Assembly (NCBI RefSeq): GCF_003003255.1
Contig: NZ_PVTD01000001.1
Coordinates: forward strand, 248,001 to 312,000
Length of the DNA stretch: 64,000 bases
Direction of reading: 5' to 3'
From: Aliiruegeria haliotis
GTDB lineage: Bacteria > Pseudomonadota > Alphaproteobacteria > Rhodobacterales > Rhodobacteraceae
Positions 9,040 to 18,816 of this stretch are shown in pieces; the stretch's first letter is position 1, and every line of letters begins with the position of its first letter. The position numbers and the translations under genes were made by a program. The notes below the pieces were generated by a model, which saw only the letters and a program-made list of their open reading frames with translations, was not told the DNA's origin and made no database searches.

Positions 9040-9816
9040 TCAGGCCTTCGCACCTTCGTGGGCCGCCAGCACCGGTTCGACCTTTTCGAGGGCGGCGAGG
9101 ATGCGCATGGCCACCGTGGGCGCGTCCGGACCTGGGGTGTAGGCATGCGAGACATGGGCGGCACAGAGCGTGCGCGCCGTGCCCCACCTGTCGGCCACTC
9201 CTCTTGCCCAGTCGCGAAACGCCGCCGCGCCGCCCGGTTTCAGCGCCTTTCCAAGTGTCGGATGGAAGGAGATTCGTTCGCCGATTCCGAGGCGTCGCAT
9301 CAATGCGGGTGGCCGGATGAATGTCAGCGTGTCGTCCACGTGAATTGTGCCGGATTCCGGGTGATAGGCGAGGACCGAGGCGAAGTGCACCTTTTCGTTC
9401 GCGGAAACGAAGTCGACGCCTTCGGGAACCGAGAACGCGAGATCGGTGCCGAAGATCTCCGGCACTTCCGGCCCCTCGCTCAGTTCCGGTTCCCAGGGCA
9501 GGGCGGGCCACACGGCCCGGTGGCGCTCCGTTCCGTAGAGTTTCGCATTGGGAAAGTCGTGGTGCATGGCCTCGCAATGCAGGGTGTGGAATGGGTGCAG
9601 GTTGATGATCGCGTCCACCGCCCGGCCGCCGTCCGTCAGCGCATGGACCTCCGCCTTCTGTGTCGGGGTGAGCGTCCAGGAATCAAGCAGCACGAATCCG
9701 CCGTCGGCGCGTCGGACCAGAGAGGCATGTGTCCCCAGGTCCAGCACACCGCCCACCTTGAAACTGCCGCGGATGTTCCAGAAGTCCTCTGAAATCTGGA
9801 TAGTGGTGTCGCTCAT
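9040..9816 (-). CDS. Metallo-beta-lactamase-fold protein with altered metal site
   Basis: A 258-residue cytoplasmic protein whose start (strand, VLDLGTHASLVRR, then LLDSWTLTPTQKAEV) and central histidine cluster follow the metallo-beta-lactamase (MBL) fold. The usual HxHxDH metal motif is not present. The equivalent place reads NLHPFHTLHCEAMHHDFP, with histidines and a cysteine at different spacing; a late AAHVSHAY adds two more histidines. It may bind a different metal set or a single metal ion. I recognise it as the kind of MBL-fold hypothetical protein found in proteobacteria but cannot name a substrate. The ATG at 9816 has GGAG about 8 nt upstream; longer starts add a low-complexity extension. 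It stands alone, with no obvious partner, and there is no reason to read it as an antibiotic-resistance enzyme. Confidence 0.7.
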   Translation of the reverse strand: MSDTTIQISEDFWNIRGSFKVGGVLDLGTHASLVRRADGGFVLLDSWTLTPTQKAEVHALTDGGRAVDAIINLHPFHTLHCEAMHHDFPNAKLYGTERHRAVWPALPWEPELSEGPEVPEIFGTDLAFSVPEGVDFVSANEKVHFASVLAYHPESGTIHVDDTLTFIRPPALMRRLGIGERISFHPTLGKALKPGGAAAFRDWARGVADRWGTARTLCAAHVSHAYTPGPDAPTVAMRILAALEKVEPVLAAHEGAKA

Positions 9817-10346
9817 GGCGGGCTCCGAAGTCGATTGCCGGTCTGCTCGAACCTGGCTCGAAAGCACACATCGTCCACCGTTGTCCGGCCTGCCGTCGCG
9901 GCACTTGCGCCCTTCCACAGAGAGGTGTGGAAGCACTACTGAGGCAGAAGCGAGCGGTTGCACAGTTCACACCTCGCTTGCCACGCACAGGACGTCAGCG
10001 TGTAGGGGAAAGTACGATAGTGCAGTCAATGCATTGCGCGGGTCGCGACGAGGACCGGATTGCCGCGCTCACCCCGCGCATCGCCTGTCGACGCACCCCA
10101 AAGGAGCCTTCGTAGCACGGCGTGCGGTATGCGTGAGCCCTGCATGCCAAACGGAGCGTATCGAGATGTCGCAGATCTCTGTTCCGGGCCGTTTGCGCAG
10201 GACCGGCACAAGGCGCAGCGCTGAGCGCATTCCCGCTGCTGGTACAGACCGCACCGCGCGCCCTTTGCACGCCCGCGGCCAATATTGCTGAGGGCGGCAA
10301 AACCCCCTTGCGGTGTCCCGTCCGGATCGGTAATAGGCGCGTCACC
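9817..10346. other. Intergenic region before tRNA-Val
   Basis: About 530 bases without a supported gene. It contains one perfect 8-bp hairpin (9912-9933) and, near its right end, should contain the tRNA promoter. Nothing else stood out on either strand. Confidence 0.4.
9912..9933. repeat. Perfect 8-bp inverted repeat (CTTCCACA / TGTGGAAG)
   Basis: CTTCCACA and TGTGGAAG are separated by GAGAGG, about 95 bases upstream of the MBL-fold gene start. There is no T-run after it, so it is not a classical terminator. It could be a regulator binding site or a leader hairpin. Confidence 0.4.
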
Positions 10347-10421
10347 GGGTGATTAGCTCAGTGGTAGAGCGCTTCGTTCACATCGAAGATGTCGGGGGTT
10401 CAAATCCCTCATCACCCACCA
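10347..10421 (+). tRNA. tRNA-Val (anticodon CAC)
   Basis: Full cloverleaf by eye: acceptor GGGTGAT pairs with ATCACCC, the D arm contains AGCTCAGTGGTAGAGC, the anticodon stem CTTCG/CGAAG encloses the loop TTCACAT with anticodon CAC (reads GUG, valine), and the T arm carries GGTTCAAATCC. The CCA end is encoded. It lies on the plus strand between two minus-strand genes. Confidence 0.95.
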
Positions 10422-10726
10422 TCTTTTCCCGGAGTGCCCTGATAGACCCGAGTGTTATGCGCGCTTTGGGTTTGCAAACGATGCACCTGCTGGCATCTCG
10501 TTCCTGAAGACGCTCGTCAGCTTGGGTGCCCCCGCATCAGCAATGTGATTGCGCCAGATCATACTGGTGCCGCTGAACGGCCCGGAATCGGTGCGTTCCA
10601 AACCCTGCGAAACTGTCCGACAGGTCTTGGAGATCGGTGTGGCGGATTGCATGCCTGGCCGTGTCGCCGGCCAGGTCTTCCGGACCGGTGGGTAGGTCGG
10701 CGGGATCCTGTCTTCGGGGCGGCGCC
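10422..10726. other. Intergenic region after tRNA-Val
   Basis: About 305 bases between the tRNA 3' end and the AI-2E-family gene stop. I looked for an integrase fragment or a repeat of the tRNA 3' end, as expected at an integration site, and found neither. No gene is supported. Confidence 0.4.
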
Positions 10727-11818
10727 TCAGCCCTCTGGCGCTTTGCCGGAGGGGGCGTCCGCATCGCCCACTCCGCCCTTGTAGAGGCGTCCGGACTTGT
10801 ACTCTCCGATGGCGAAGCGAACGAAAACGCCGATCACGGCCGCCACGGGGACGGCGACCAGCATGCCGACAAAGCCGAAGAGCGAACCGAAGACAGACAA
10901 TGCGAGCAGCAGCCACACCGGGTGCAAGCCCACTGAACTGCCGACCATCTTCGGTGTCAGAACGTTGCCTTCGATCATCTGGCCGGAGAAGAAGATCCCG
11001 GCAATGATCGCGATCATCGTCCAGTCGCCCCAGAACTGGAACAGCGCCAACCCGATGGCCAGCGTTCCGCCCACAAGCGAGCCGATGTAGGGAATGAAGG
11101 TCAGCGCTCCGGCGAAGGCGCCGACGACGACACCAAAGTCGAGCCCGGCGAACAGCAGCCCGAAGCTGTAGTAGGTTCCAAGTAGGAAGCAAACCATGGC
11201 CTGCCCGCGGATGAAACCGGCGAGCGTGGCGTCGACATCGGCGGCGATCTTGCGGATCGTCGGGGCGTGGTCGCGTGGCAGCAGGTCGTCGATGCGGGCG
11301 ACCATCCGGTCCCAGTCGAGCAGAAGGTAGAAGGCCACGACCGGGACAATCACAAGCAACATCAACAAGTTGACGAATCCGGAGACAGAGGTCAGTGCCC
11401 CCTCCAGAAGCTGTGCGCCCTTGGAAGAAACCATTGAGCCGATGGAGGCCAGCGACTGCCGGATGGTGGATTCCGAATCCCCCAGGGACGGGAAGCGCCG
11501 GGTCAGGAACTCCTGAAGGTTGCTGGCAAGGTTCGGGATCGCGACGAAAAGCGCGTGGGTCTGCTCGATCAGGGTCGGGATGATCAGCAGGATCGACAAG
11601 ACGAAGACAAAGATACCCAGCACCGTGATGATCGTGACGCCGAGAACGCGGGACAGCCCCTTGGCCTCGAACCAGTCCGCCACCGGGTCCAGCAGGTAGG
11701 CGATGGCAGCTCCGAGCACGAACGGCAGGATCACGTCCCCGAGGAACCACAACAGCGTAAAGAGCGCCGCGGCCACGGCGCTCCAGATCTTCACTTGTGA
11801 AGGGGCGGACAGGGACAT
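10727..11818 (-). CDS. AI-2E family (PerM-like) membrane transporter
   Basis: A 363-residue inner-membrane protein of the AI-2E/PerM family. Members have been linked to autoinducer export, Na+/H+ exchange or general efflux; the substrate cannot be read from sequence. Hydrophobic segments occur early (ALFTLLWFLGDVILPFVLG; a second around 55-75), then a soluble helical region, a central segment (LLMLLVIVPVVAFYLLLDW) and four C-terminal segments. PYIGSLVG and the GNVLTPKMVG loop are family hallmarks. I chose the ATG at 11818 (AAGGAA 5 nt upstream) over a longer frame. A polar tail ends in GDADAPSGKAPEG. It is divergent from proS and appears to be a single-gene unit. Confidence 0.85.
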   Translation of the reverse strand: MSLSAPSQVKIWSAVAAALFTLLWFLGDVILPFVLGAAIAYLLDPVADWFEAKGLSRVLGVTIITVLGIFVFVLSILLIIPTLIEQTHALFVAIPNLASNLQEFLTRRFPSLGDSESTIRQSLASIGSMVSSKGAQLLEGALTSVSGFVNLLMLLVIVPVVAFYLLLDWDRMVARIDDLLPRDHAPTIRKIAADVDATLAGFIRGQAMVCFLLGTYYSFGLLFAGLDFGVVVGAFAGALTFIPYIGSLVGGTLAIGLALFQFWGDWTMIAIIAGIFFSGQMIEGNVLTPKMVGSSVGLHPVWLLLALSVFGSLFGFVGMLVAVPVAAVIGVFVRFAIGEYKSGRLYKGGVGDADAPSGKAPEG

Positions 11819-12117
11819 GAAACTTCCTTTTGTGCTCGGTGTCGCCCGTGTCGATGCCATTTGCAAGCAGAAGGCGTCGTGGCGTGGCCATTCCAGCCGA
11901 ATGTCCCGTGCCGTCTGTCCCGGCCTGACAAAACGCCGGCAGGTGCCGATTGCCGGCGCAAGGTGAATGACATGGGAACCCGGTCGATCCGGTCACCGTG
12001 GGGCGGTTGCCGAAGGGCCGTTCCTGCCCTTGTGTGCCCGGGCTGTTCCGCCGCGTCTTGTGCTACCCCTGCCAATCGCCTAGACCGGCGGGCGTTTCCA
12101 GAAGCGAGAGATCCGCA

Positions 12118-13458
12118 ATGCGCCTGAGCCGTTACTTTCTGCCCGTCCTCAAGGAGACGCCCGCGGAAGCCCAGATTGTCAGCCACCGCCTCATGCTGCG
12201 CGCTGGCATGATCAAACAGATGAGTGCCGGGATCTATGCCTGGCTGCCGCTCGGCTTCAAGGTGCTGCGCAAGATCGAGGACATCGTCCACCAGGAGCAG
12301 ATCCGCGCCGGGCACGTCCCGGTCCTGATGCCGACCTTGCAATCGGCGGATCTCTGGCGCGAATCCGGCCGTTTCGACGGCTACGGGGAAGAAATGCTGC
12401 GGATGCAGGATCGCCACGGACGCGACATGCTCTATTCGCCGACCGCCGAGGAGATGTTCACCGACACCTTCCGCAGCTACGTGAAGTCCTACAAGGACCT
12501 GCCGCTGACGATCTATCAGATCCAGTGGAAGTTCCGTGACGAGATCCGCCCGCGGTTTGGCGTCATGCGCGGCCGCGAGTTCCTGATGAAGGACGGCTAC
12601 AACTTCGACCTGACGAAAGAGGCCGCGCTGCACGCCTACAACCGTCATCTGGTCAGCTACCTGCGGACCTATGAGCGCATGGGCCTTCAGGCGATCCCGA
12701 TGCGGGCCGAGAGCGGTCCGATCGGCGGCGATAACACGCATGAGTTCCTCGTGCTGGCCGAAACCGGCGAGAGCGGCGTTTTCTACGACAGCGAGATCAC
12801 AGACCTGACGTTCGGCAACCGTGACGTGGATTACGACGACGTGGAGCAGTGTCAGGGTGTGCTGGAGGAGTTCACCTCCCGCTATGCCCGCACCGACGAT
12901 ACGCATGACCAGGCCGCATTCGAGGCGCAGGTGCCCGAGGAGCGCCGCCGCGAGGCCCGTGGCATCGAGGTTGGCCAGATTTTCTATTTCGGCACCAAGT
13001 ATTCCGAGCCGATGGGCGCCACCGTCACCGATGCCGAGGGCAACAAGGTGCCTGTGCACATGGGCTCGCACGGCATTGGCGTCTCGCGGCTTCTCGGCGC
13101 GCTGATCGAGGCTAACCACGACGAGAACGGCATCATCTGGCCGGAAGGTGTCACACCCTTCCATGTCGGCATCGTGAACCTCAAGCAGGGCGATGCGGCA
13201 GCGGATGCGGCCAGCGAGGACCTCTACAAGGCGTTGACAGCAAAGGGTCTGGAACCGCTCTATGACGATCGCAACGAGCGCGCTGGCGGCAAGTTCGCGA
13301 CCATGGACCTGATCGGCCTGCCCTGGCGGATCACCGTCGGTCCGCGCGGGCTCAAGAACGGTGTGGTGGAACTGACCTGTCGCCGCACCGGCGAGAGCGA
13401 GGAACTGGCTCCGGAACTGGCGGTTGAGCGCGTGGCAGAGATCTACGCGAGCGTCTGA
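12118..13458 (+). CDS. proS: Prolyl-tRNA synthetase (short alphaproteobacterial type)
   Basis: Charges tRNA-Pro with proline in the cytoplasm. The 446-residue protein is the short form typical of alphaproteobacteria, without the inserted editing domain of the enterobacterial enzyme. Class II motifs are clear: motif 1 around [12 protein letters not shown], motif 2 in [20 protein letters not shown], motif 3 in [16 protein letters not shown]. The C-terminal anticodon-binding domain starts near 345 ([12 protein letters not shown]). The ATG at 12118 begins [10 protein letters not shown], the conserved start, with a modest purine-rich GAGAG upstream. It is divergent from the AI-2E-family gene with about 300 bases between. 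Confidence 0.95.
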   Translation: MRLSRYFLPVLKETPAEAQIVSHRLMLRAGMIKQMSAGIYAWLPLGFKVLRKIEDIVHQEQIRAGHVPVLMPTLQSADLWRESGRFDGYGEEMLRMQDRHGRDMLYSPTAEEMFTDTFRSYVKSYKDLPLTIYQIQWKFRDEIRPRFGVMRGREFLMKDGYNFDLTKEAALHAYNRHLVSYLRTYERMGLQAIPMRAESGPIGGDNTHEFLVLAETGESGVFYDSEITDLTFGNRDVDYDDVEQCQGVLEEFTSRYARTDDTHDQAAFEAQVPEERRREARGIEVGQIFYFGTKYSEPMGATVTDAEGNKVPVHMGSHGIGVSRLLGALIEANHDENGIIWPEGVTPFHVGIVNLKQGDAAADAASEDLYKALTAKGLEPLYDDRNERAGGKFATMDLIGLPWRITVGPRGLKNGVVELTCRRTGESEELAPELAVERVAEIYASV

Positions 13459-13747
13459 CACCGGCATACGGTCTTGCAATTCCCCCGACACCGGAGCTGA
13501 CGCCACGCGGCGGGCGCCCGCGCAGGCGCCTGTCCCGGGGCGCCCGTCCTGCGCATCGATGCCTGTCCGGGTTCGCCGTGCCGTCTCAAGGGAGTGTTCG
13601 TCCGGCGTGTTCCCGCAAGTCTTCAATAGTGTGAATTTGTGCACAGATTGTTTCGGCGGCCCAAATCGTTAACATTTTTCTTCCGCCGGGCGTACCCGGC
13701 GGTCTAGACTTTCGCGAAGCCGGTTGTTCTGGATGTTGGAGTAGAAG

Positions 13748-14455
13748 GTGAGACACGTCCGCGAAATTGCTGCTGCCATGGCACTGACAATTGCCGCGGG
13801 GACGGCGGATGCGTCCGTCGTCGGCGCACTCGGCAACGGTGTTGGTCTTGGATCGTCGGCGGGGCAGGATTTCCAGATCGGCATCACGGAAGATACGCGG
13901 GTCCAGGGATGGGACGAGGCGCAGAACGTCACCGTTGCATCCAACTCGGTTCGGGTGGACTACCTTCTGGGGTCGAACTTCGCCCATGGTGACAGCCTGA
14001 CCGGCCTGTCGACAGTGAGCCCGACGCCGCAATACCTGCCGGCGGGAACCTACGCCAGCGACCTGATCCGCTACGATCCTGTCGGGGCGGCAGGGTCGAC
14101 CTCCGGCGCCACGTTCACCTTCGGCGGAGAGATCATCGGCATCATCGTGTCGAACTACGGTTCCGCTCAGCTTCTGGCAGCCTCGGACAGCGTGTTTGGG
14201 CTGGCGGTGGCCTTTGACACCTTCGTGCCGGCGTCGCTTCCCGCGGGCACGGGCCGGCGATCGGAGGATGAGGACCGGTTCAGCGTGGCGGCCTCCGGAA
14301 CCCGGATCACGATCGGCGCAATGGGGGCCAGAGGCGGCCACATCGACGAAATCCGGGTGATCACGGCGGCACCTGCGCCGGTTCCGGTTCCCGGCGCCGG
14401 GCTTTTGCTGCTTGGCGCCATCGGCATTCTGGCCGCGCGGCGTCGGAAGGCCTGA
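13748..14455 (+). CDS. Exported protein with VPxPA/PEP-CTERM-type sorting signal
   Basis: A 235-residue secreted protein of unknown function. It has a short N-terminal signal peptide ending around TADAS, a beta-rich, glycine- and serine-rich body, and a tripartite C-terminus: the motif VPVPGAG, a hydrophobic stretch (LLLLGAIGILAA) and a basic end (RRRKA). That layout is the signature of proteins cleaved and anchored by exosortase-type enzymes; Rhodobacteraceae typically use a VPLPA variant. The GTG at 13748 is preceded by GGAG at 6 nt; the next internal Met would cut the signal peptide short. AT-richer sequence at about 13625-13685 probably carries the promoter. No exosortase or polysaccharide genes are in the window. 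Confidence 0.75.
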   Translation: MRHVREIAAAMALTIAAGTADASVVGALGNGVGLGSSAGQDFQIGITEDTRVQGWDEAQNVTVASNSVRVDYLLGSNFAHGDSLTGLSTVSPTPQYLPAGTYASDLIRYDPVGAAGSTSGATFTFGGEIIGIIVSNYGSAQLLAASDSVFGLAVAFDTFVPASLPAGTGRRSEDEDRFSVAASGTRITIGAMGARGGHIDEIRVITAAPAPVPVPGAGLLLLGAIGILAARRRKA

Positions 14456-14525
14456 GGCAACGAACACCGCCCGCCGACCCTGACTGCGTGTCGCGCGATG
14501 CCTGACGTGCGAAGGAAATCCGTCG

Positions 14526-15347
14526 TCAGACCTCGTACCGCGCGAAGGCGAAACGGTCGGACTCCGGAGACCAGCACGGTACGTTGATCGTTCCCTGCCC
14601 ACCGAACATTTCCAGAAGCACGACCGGCTTGCCGCCCTGTGCCGGCATCAGGCGAAGCTCGACATTTCGCTCCGACGGGTGCCCCTCGGTCCCCGGTTCA
14701 TAGGCGAGGTAGAGCACGTGGCGACCGTCCGGCGACGGGTGCGGGAACCAGTTCACGCGCGCGTCCGACGTCATGCGTTCCGGCGTGCCGCCCTCAGGTC
14801 GAACTCGCCACAGGTCGACGGCGCCGTCCTGCTCCCCGTTGAACCAGATCCATCGGCCATCGGGCGTGAATTCGGGGCCGTCGCAATGGTCGAACCCGAA
14901 AGTGACCTGCCGCTCCGCCCCGCCGTCGGCAGGGCAGACGAAGATCTCCGCTTCGGCGCCGCGAAAGCCGGGGTAGGTGATCCATTCGCCATCCGGCGAC
15001 CAACCGTGGAAATAGGAGGGCACCTTGTGCGTCACCCGCTCCGGCGTGCCGCCGCCGATGGGCAAGGTGTAGATGCAGCTCTCGCCGGTTTCGGTCTTGT
15101 CGCTGATCGCCAGCCGGCTGCCGCAGGGTGATATGCCATGATCGTTGTTGAGCCGCGTCGCAAAGCCCGTGTCGACCGGCTCCAGCGCGCTGGTCGCAAG
15201 CTCCAGCCGGTAGAGGAGGCCGTCGCCATTGACCAACAGGGCATCGCCCGACGGCATCCAGTTCGGTGCCTCCAGATGGCGCGGGCTGCGTAGTGCGACC
15301 GTGACGTTGCCCGTTGCAAGATCGTACAGGCAGATTTCAGTGATCAT
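14526..15347 (-). CDS. TolB-like WD40/PD40 beta-propeller protein
   Basis: A 273-residue protein made almost entirely of PD40/TolB-type repeats, recognisable as PDG- and PSG-centred turns followed by W, Y or F strands (for example WSPDGEWITY, FTPDGRWIWF, PSPDGRHVLY, WSPESDRFAF). There is no signal peptide, unlike TolB itself, so it probably acts in the cytoplasm. Similar stand-alone propellers accompany oligogalacturonate lyase or act as binding scaffolds; I see no lyase residues I can trust. The ATG at 15347 follows GAGGGA; a TTG six codons upstream overlaps that site and is unlikely. The neighbours give no clue to function. Confidence 0.72.
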   Translation of the reverse strand: MITEICLYDLATGNVTVALRSPRHLEAPNWMPSGDALLVNGDGLLYRLELATSALEPVDTGFATRLNNDHGISPCGSRLAISDKTETGESCIYTLPIGGGTPERVTHKVPSYFHGWSPDGEWITYPGFRGAEAEIFVCPADGGAERQVTFGFDHCDGPEFTPDGRWIWFNGEQDGAVDLWRVRPEGGTPERMTSDARVNWFPHPSPDGRHVLYLAYEPGTEGHPSERNVELRLMPAQGGKPVVLLEMFGGQGTINVPCWSPESDRFAFARYEV

Positions 15348-15933
15348 CGGCTGTCCCTCGCGCAAATCTGTCGCTCCCTGCTAGCGGGCCGTGGGCGGAA
15401 CGCCAAGCCCAACCGCCTGTTTCCCGGCCGTGCCCCGTGACGGCTCGGAAACCCCGTGTCGTTGCTGCCAACGAGTTGATGGTGGCCGGAGACTCCGCAT
15501 GGATCGGGAGAAGCATGGAGCAGCATGGAGCAGCAACGGGAGACCGAATACAGGTGTCCGATACTGGCCAATGCCCGCCGCGTCCTGACTGGGGATCCTC
15601 GGGCCGAGGTCGTGGCACTACCGAGCGCCCGCGACCGGAGCGCGCCGCGACCCGGCGATGGCTCCGGTCCCGAGGCGCGGTGGCGGATGTCCCCGAACGG
15701 CTGTTCGTTGGTGTCGGGGGCCGCACCCTGGGCAATGCTCCGCCGGGCTCCGATCGCTGGGCCGCCGACCATGCGGGGAGGGGGCGCAGGATGGAACCCG
15801 CTTCAGCCGCGTCCCGCGCAATTTGGAACCAAAGCCAGCGCCGGGCGCGCCAATGGTCCGGCTCAAGCCGGTTGCAGGCGGTTGACCGCCCCGCCGTTCC
15901 CCGGCATGCAGGCTGCAAAACCGGAGCAGTTTC
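15348..15933. other. Intergenic region between TolB-like gene and lolC
   Basis: About 585 bases on a divergent boundary. I see no supported gene. It carries a perfect tandem duplication of the 10-mer GCATGGAGCA at 15513-15532, with no evident role. Promoters for both flanking genes should be here. Confidence 0.4.
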
Positions 15934-17220
15934 TTGGCCCAGACCCCGCCGCCCTTTGCCGCGTATGAATGGATGATCGCCTGGCGTTACCTGCGTGCCC
16001 GCCGCGCCGAGGGTGGCGTGTCGGTGATGACATGGATCAGCCTTGTGGGGATCACGCTCGCCGTTTTCGCGCTGATCGCAACGCTGGCGGTGCGGTCGGG
16101 CTTTCGCGCCGAATTCGTCGACACGATCCTTGGCGCGAACGCCCATGTGACGCTCTACCAGTCAACGGAAGTGTCGGAGACCGGGCACAGCAGCCGGGTG
16201 ATCGAGGACTATGCAGCCATGGCAGAGCGGGTGCGCGCGCTGCCGGGCGTGACGCGGGTCGCGCCGCTGGTGAAGGGCCAGGTGATGGCCAGCTTCCAGG
16301 GGCGCAATGCCGGGGTCGAGGTGTTCGGCATCTCGGCGGAGGACCTGGCGACCATTCCCCGGATCGCCGCTCCGGAAAAGGCGCTCGGAGATATCGGATA
16401 TTTCGAGGACGGCATCGCGATTGGCTGGGGCGTTGCCCAGCAGCTCAACGCCACCGTGGGCGACCGGATCAAGCTGATCTCTCCCGACGGGGTCAAGACG
16501 GCCTTCGGCACGTCTCCGCGGGTGAATGTCTATGAGATCACCTATGTCTTTCAGGCTGGCCGCTATGACATCGACCGCACCCGCGTCTACCTGCCCTTCA
16601 CGGAGGCACAGAGCTACTTCAACCGCGAGGGCGTGGCCGACGAGTTGGAGATCATGGTCGCCGAACCCGACAAGGTGGACGATCTGGCCGTGCAACTCCT
16701 GAGCGCGGGCGGCGACCGGGCGCTGGTCTGGACCTGGCGCGATGCCTCCGGCGCCTTTCTGCGTGCGCTGGAAGTGGAGGACAACGTGATGTTCGTCATC
16801 CTGTCGATCCTCGTGCTGATCGCCGCGATGAACATCATCTCCGGCCTGATCATGCTGGTGAAGAACAAGGGCAGGGATATCGGCATCCTGCGCACGATGG
16901 GCCTGACCGAAGGGTCGGTGATGCGCGTGTTCTTCATCTGCGGGGCGTCGGTGGGGACGGTGGGCACGATCGCGGGGGTGATCCTCGGGTGCCTCTTCGC
17001 GATCTACATCGATCCGATCTTCTCTTTCGTGAACTATGTGGGCGGCGGCGGGGTCTGGGATCCGTCGATCCGCGGTATCTATGCGCTGCCTGCGAAACTC
17101 GAAGGCGCCGATGTGCTGTCGGCGGTGGTGCTGTCGCTGGGCCTCTCCTTCATCGTCACGATCTTCCCCGCCCGGCGTGCGGCGCGAATGAACCCGGTGG
17201 AGGCACTGCGCTATGAGTGA
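15934..17220 (+). CDS. lolC: Lipoprotein-releasing ABC transporter permease (LolC/LolE type)
   Basis: Inner-membrane permease of the Lol system, which extracts outer-membrane lipoproteins and hands them to LolA. The 428-residue protein has the expected plan: a first membrane helix ([19 protein letters not shown]) after a short cytoplasmic start, a large periplasmic domain (about 55-280), and three C-terminal helices, with the [13 protein letters not shown] coupling segment between the second and third. The start is a TTG at 15934, supported by GGAG 7 nt upstream; the next Met lies 13 codons in. lolD overlaps its 3' end by 8 bases. Alphaproteobacteria often carry a single LolC/E-type permease, so a homodimer with LolD is likely. 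Confidence 0.92.
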   Translation: MAQTPPPFAAYEWMIAWRYLRARRAEGGVSVMTWISLVGITLAVFALIATLAVRSGFRAEFVDTILGANAHVTLYQSTEVSETGHSSRVIEDYAAMAERVRALPGVTRVAPLVKGQVMASFQGRNAGVEVFGISAEDLATIPRIAAPEKALGDIGYFEDGIAIGWGVAQQLNATVGDRIKLISPDGVKTAFGTSPRVNVYEITYVFQAGRYDIDRTRVYLPFTEAQSYFNREGVADELEIMVAEPDKVDDLAVQLLSAGGDRALVWTWRDASGAFLRALEVEDNVMFVILSILVLIAAMNIISGLIMLVKNKGRDIGILRTMGLTEGSVMRVFFICGASVGTVGTIAGVILGCLFAIYIDPIFSFVNYVGGGGVWDPSIRGIYALPAKLEGADVLSAVVLSLGLSFIVTIFPARRAARMNPVEALRYE

Positions 17221-17899
17221 CGTGGTGCTGGACCTTCGCGGGATCGAGAAGACCTACAACAAGGGCACGCCGGGGGCGGTTTCGGTGCTGTCGGGCGTGG
17301 ACCTGCGCGTCAAGGCGGGAGAGGTCGTGGCGATGGTCGCGCCCTCGGGCGCCGGGAAGTCGACGCTGCTGCATATCGCCGGTCTGCTGGATACGGCGGA
17401 CGCGGGGCAGGTCCTGCTGTCCGGGCGGGAGATGGTCGGGCTGGGCGACGCCGGACGGACCACCGCACGGCGGCGGGAGGTCGGTTTCGTCTACCAGTTC
17501 CACCACCTTCTGCCGGAGTTCACCGCCGCCGAAAACATCGTTCTGCCGCAGCTTGCCAATGCCGTGCCACGGGCCGCCGCAGAGGCCCGCGCCGCGGAGT
17601 TGCTTGCCAGCGTCGGCCTGACCGAACGTGCGGGCCACCGGCCGTCGCAGCTTTCGGGTGGGGAGCAGCAGCGCGTGGCCTTCTGCCGGGCGCTGGCCAA
17701 TGAACCGGCGTTGCTGCTGGCCGACGAGCCGACCGGGAACCTCGACCCCGCGACCTCGGACACGGTGTTCGGCGCGCTCATGGCGCTCGTGCGGGACACC
17801 GGGCTCTCGGCGCTGATCGCGACACACAACATGGATCTGGCCGCGCGGATGGACCGCGTCGTGCGGCTCGACGCCGGGCGGATCGTTCAGGAAAGATAG
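17213..17899 (+). CDS. lolD: Lipoprotein-releasing ABC transporter ATPase LolD
   Basis: ATPase that powers lipoprotein release through LolC. The 228-residue protein has Walker [10 protein letters not shown] near 43-51, the Q-loop ([12 protein letters not shown]), the signature LSGGEQQRV and Walker [15 protein letters not shown], followed by the H-loop [14 protein letters not shown] is typical of the LolD/MacB branch. Its ATG lies inside the end of lolC (8-bp overlap), so the two are co-translated. It converges with the kinase-fold gene on the other strand, overlapping it by 13 bases. Confidence 0.94.
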   Translation: MSDVVLDLRGIEKTYNKGTPGAVSVLSGVDLRVKAGEVVAMVAPSGAGKSTLLHIAGLLDTADAGQVLLSGREMVGLGDAGRTTARRREVGFVYQFHHLLPEFTAAENIVLPQLANAVPRAAAEARAAELLASVGLTERAGHRPSQLSGGEQQRVAFCRALANEPALLLADEPTGNLDPATSDTVFGALMALVRDTGLSALIATHNMDLAARMDRVVRLDAGRIVQER

Positions 17900-18813
17900 G
17901 CCCGGGCGAGCGCCTGCGTGCGGGCGCGCGGCGCTGCGGCCAGCGTCGGCGATTGCAACCGGGCGGCGAGTTCGATGCCGATGAAACAGGGCAGCAGGTG
18001 CGCGGGCTCCGCTTCCAGCACGCCGGAGGCGCGGAAGGCCTCCATGTCCGCCTGTGCAATGCCATGCAAGCGGGGGCCATCGGCAGCCGGGCAGGTGGCC
18101 GTGAGTTGCACGAGGAAACGCGCCGCATCCTTTGCCAATGGCCACCACGCGCGGCTTTGGAGGTCCACCCCGCAGATGACATCGCCATCGACCAGCAGGT
18201 TCAGGGCCGTCAGGTCGCCGTGGATGCGGGCCTGCGTGATCGGGACGCCTCGCAATGCGGGTGCAAGCGCCTCCAGCTTTTGCTGAATGCCCCGCGCCAG
18301 TTTCCGGTCGGTTCCGTCCGCAAACTTCGGCAGGGCCACCTCTCGCTGCCGGAGCCAGTACCGAACCCCGAACGCCGCACCTCGCCGCCGCTCCGCGGTG
18401 TGGCAGCGGTGCCAGCCGCCGGCCAGCACGAGCAACCGAGCGCGTTCCGCCGCACCCGCCTTGCGGACAAGATCCGACAACCGCCGACCGGGCGCGAACG
18501 CCATGACCGACAGGCCCTCGCCGGACAGGAACGCCAATGGCTCCGGCACGCGGAACGGTCCGTTCGCCATCCGGGGAAAGAGGGCTTCGGCCTCCTCCTG
18601 CTGGGCGCGGACATGGTCGGCGGCGTCCTCTCCGGTGATCCACTTGAACACCACTGCACGCCCGTTCAGAGTTCCTGACATGACGACGCGGTTCGGACGA
18701 GCTTGCAGGCAGCGCTCGACCCGAGCACCGTTCAGGCAGGTGTGCCGCCGCGCTGCTGCCTTTACGTGGGCGCGGGCAGCCCGTGCCAACCCGAAGTGCG
18801 TGCCGATCCTCAA
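17887..18813 (-). CDS. APH/choline-kinase-fold phosphotransferase-like protein
   Basis: A 308-residue protein with the catalytic signature of the aminoglycoside-phosphotransferase/choline-kinase fold: [12 protein letters not shown] (HGD with downstream N) and GVDLQS (metal-binding Asp of the DFG-like motif). The N-terminal lobe has a [11 protein letters not shown] strand with a plausible ATP-binding Lys. The substrate is unknown. Proteobacterial members act on small molecules, lipid or cell-wall intermediates; nothing indicates drug resistance. The best start is TTG at 18813 (AAAGG about 8 nt upstream), just after the YdcZ-type transporter stop, suggesting one transcript; later in-frame starts such as [10 protein letters not shown] are possible. 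The 3' end overlaps lolD convergently. Confidence 0.68.
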   Translation of the reverse strand: MRIGTHFGLARAARAHVKAAARRHTCLNGARVERCLQARPNRVVMSGTLNGRAVVFKWITGEDAADHVRAQQEEAEALFPRMANGPFRVPEPLAFLSGEGLSVMAFAPGRRLSDLVRKAGAAERARLLVLAGGWHRCHTAERRRGAAFGVRYWLRQREVALPKFADGTDRKLARGIQQKLEALAPALRGVPITQARIHGDLTALNLLVDGDVICGVDLQSRAWWPLAKDAARFLVQLTATCPAADGPRLHGIAQADMEAFRASGVLEAEPAHLLPCFIGIELAARLQSPTLAAAPRARTQALARAYLS

Positions 18814-18816
18814 AGC

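Noticed and set aside
9040-9816. Reading the MBL-fold gene as a beta-lactamase
   Set aside because: No HxHxDH motif, no signal peptide and no resistance context.
10347-10726. tRNA-Val as an integration site for a genomic island
   Set aside because: No integrase, no repeat of the tRNA 3' end and ordinary flanking genes on both sides.
15513-15532. Perfect tandem copy of a 10-mer (GCATGGAGCA)
   Set aside because: Only two short copies, with no symmetry and no gene relation; probably slippage.
17887-18813. Aminoglycoside resistance gene
   Set aside because: Only the general APH/choline-kinase catalytic motif is shared, and the context is housekeeping.
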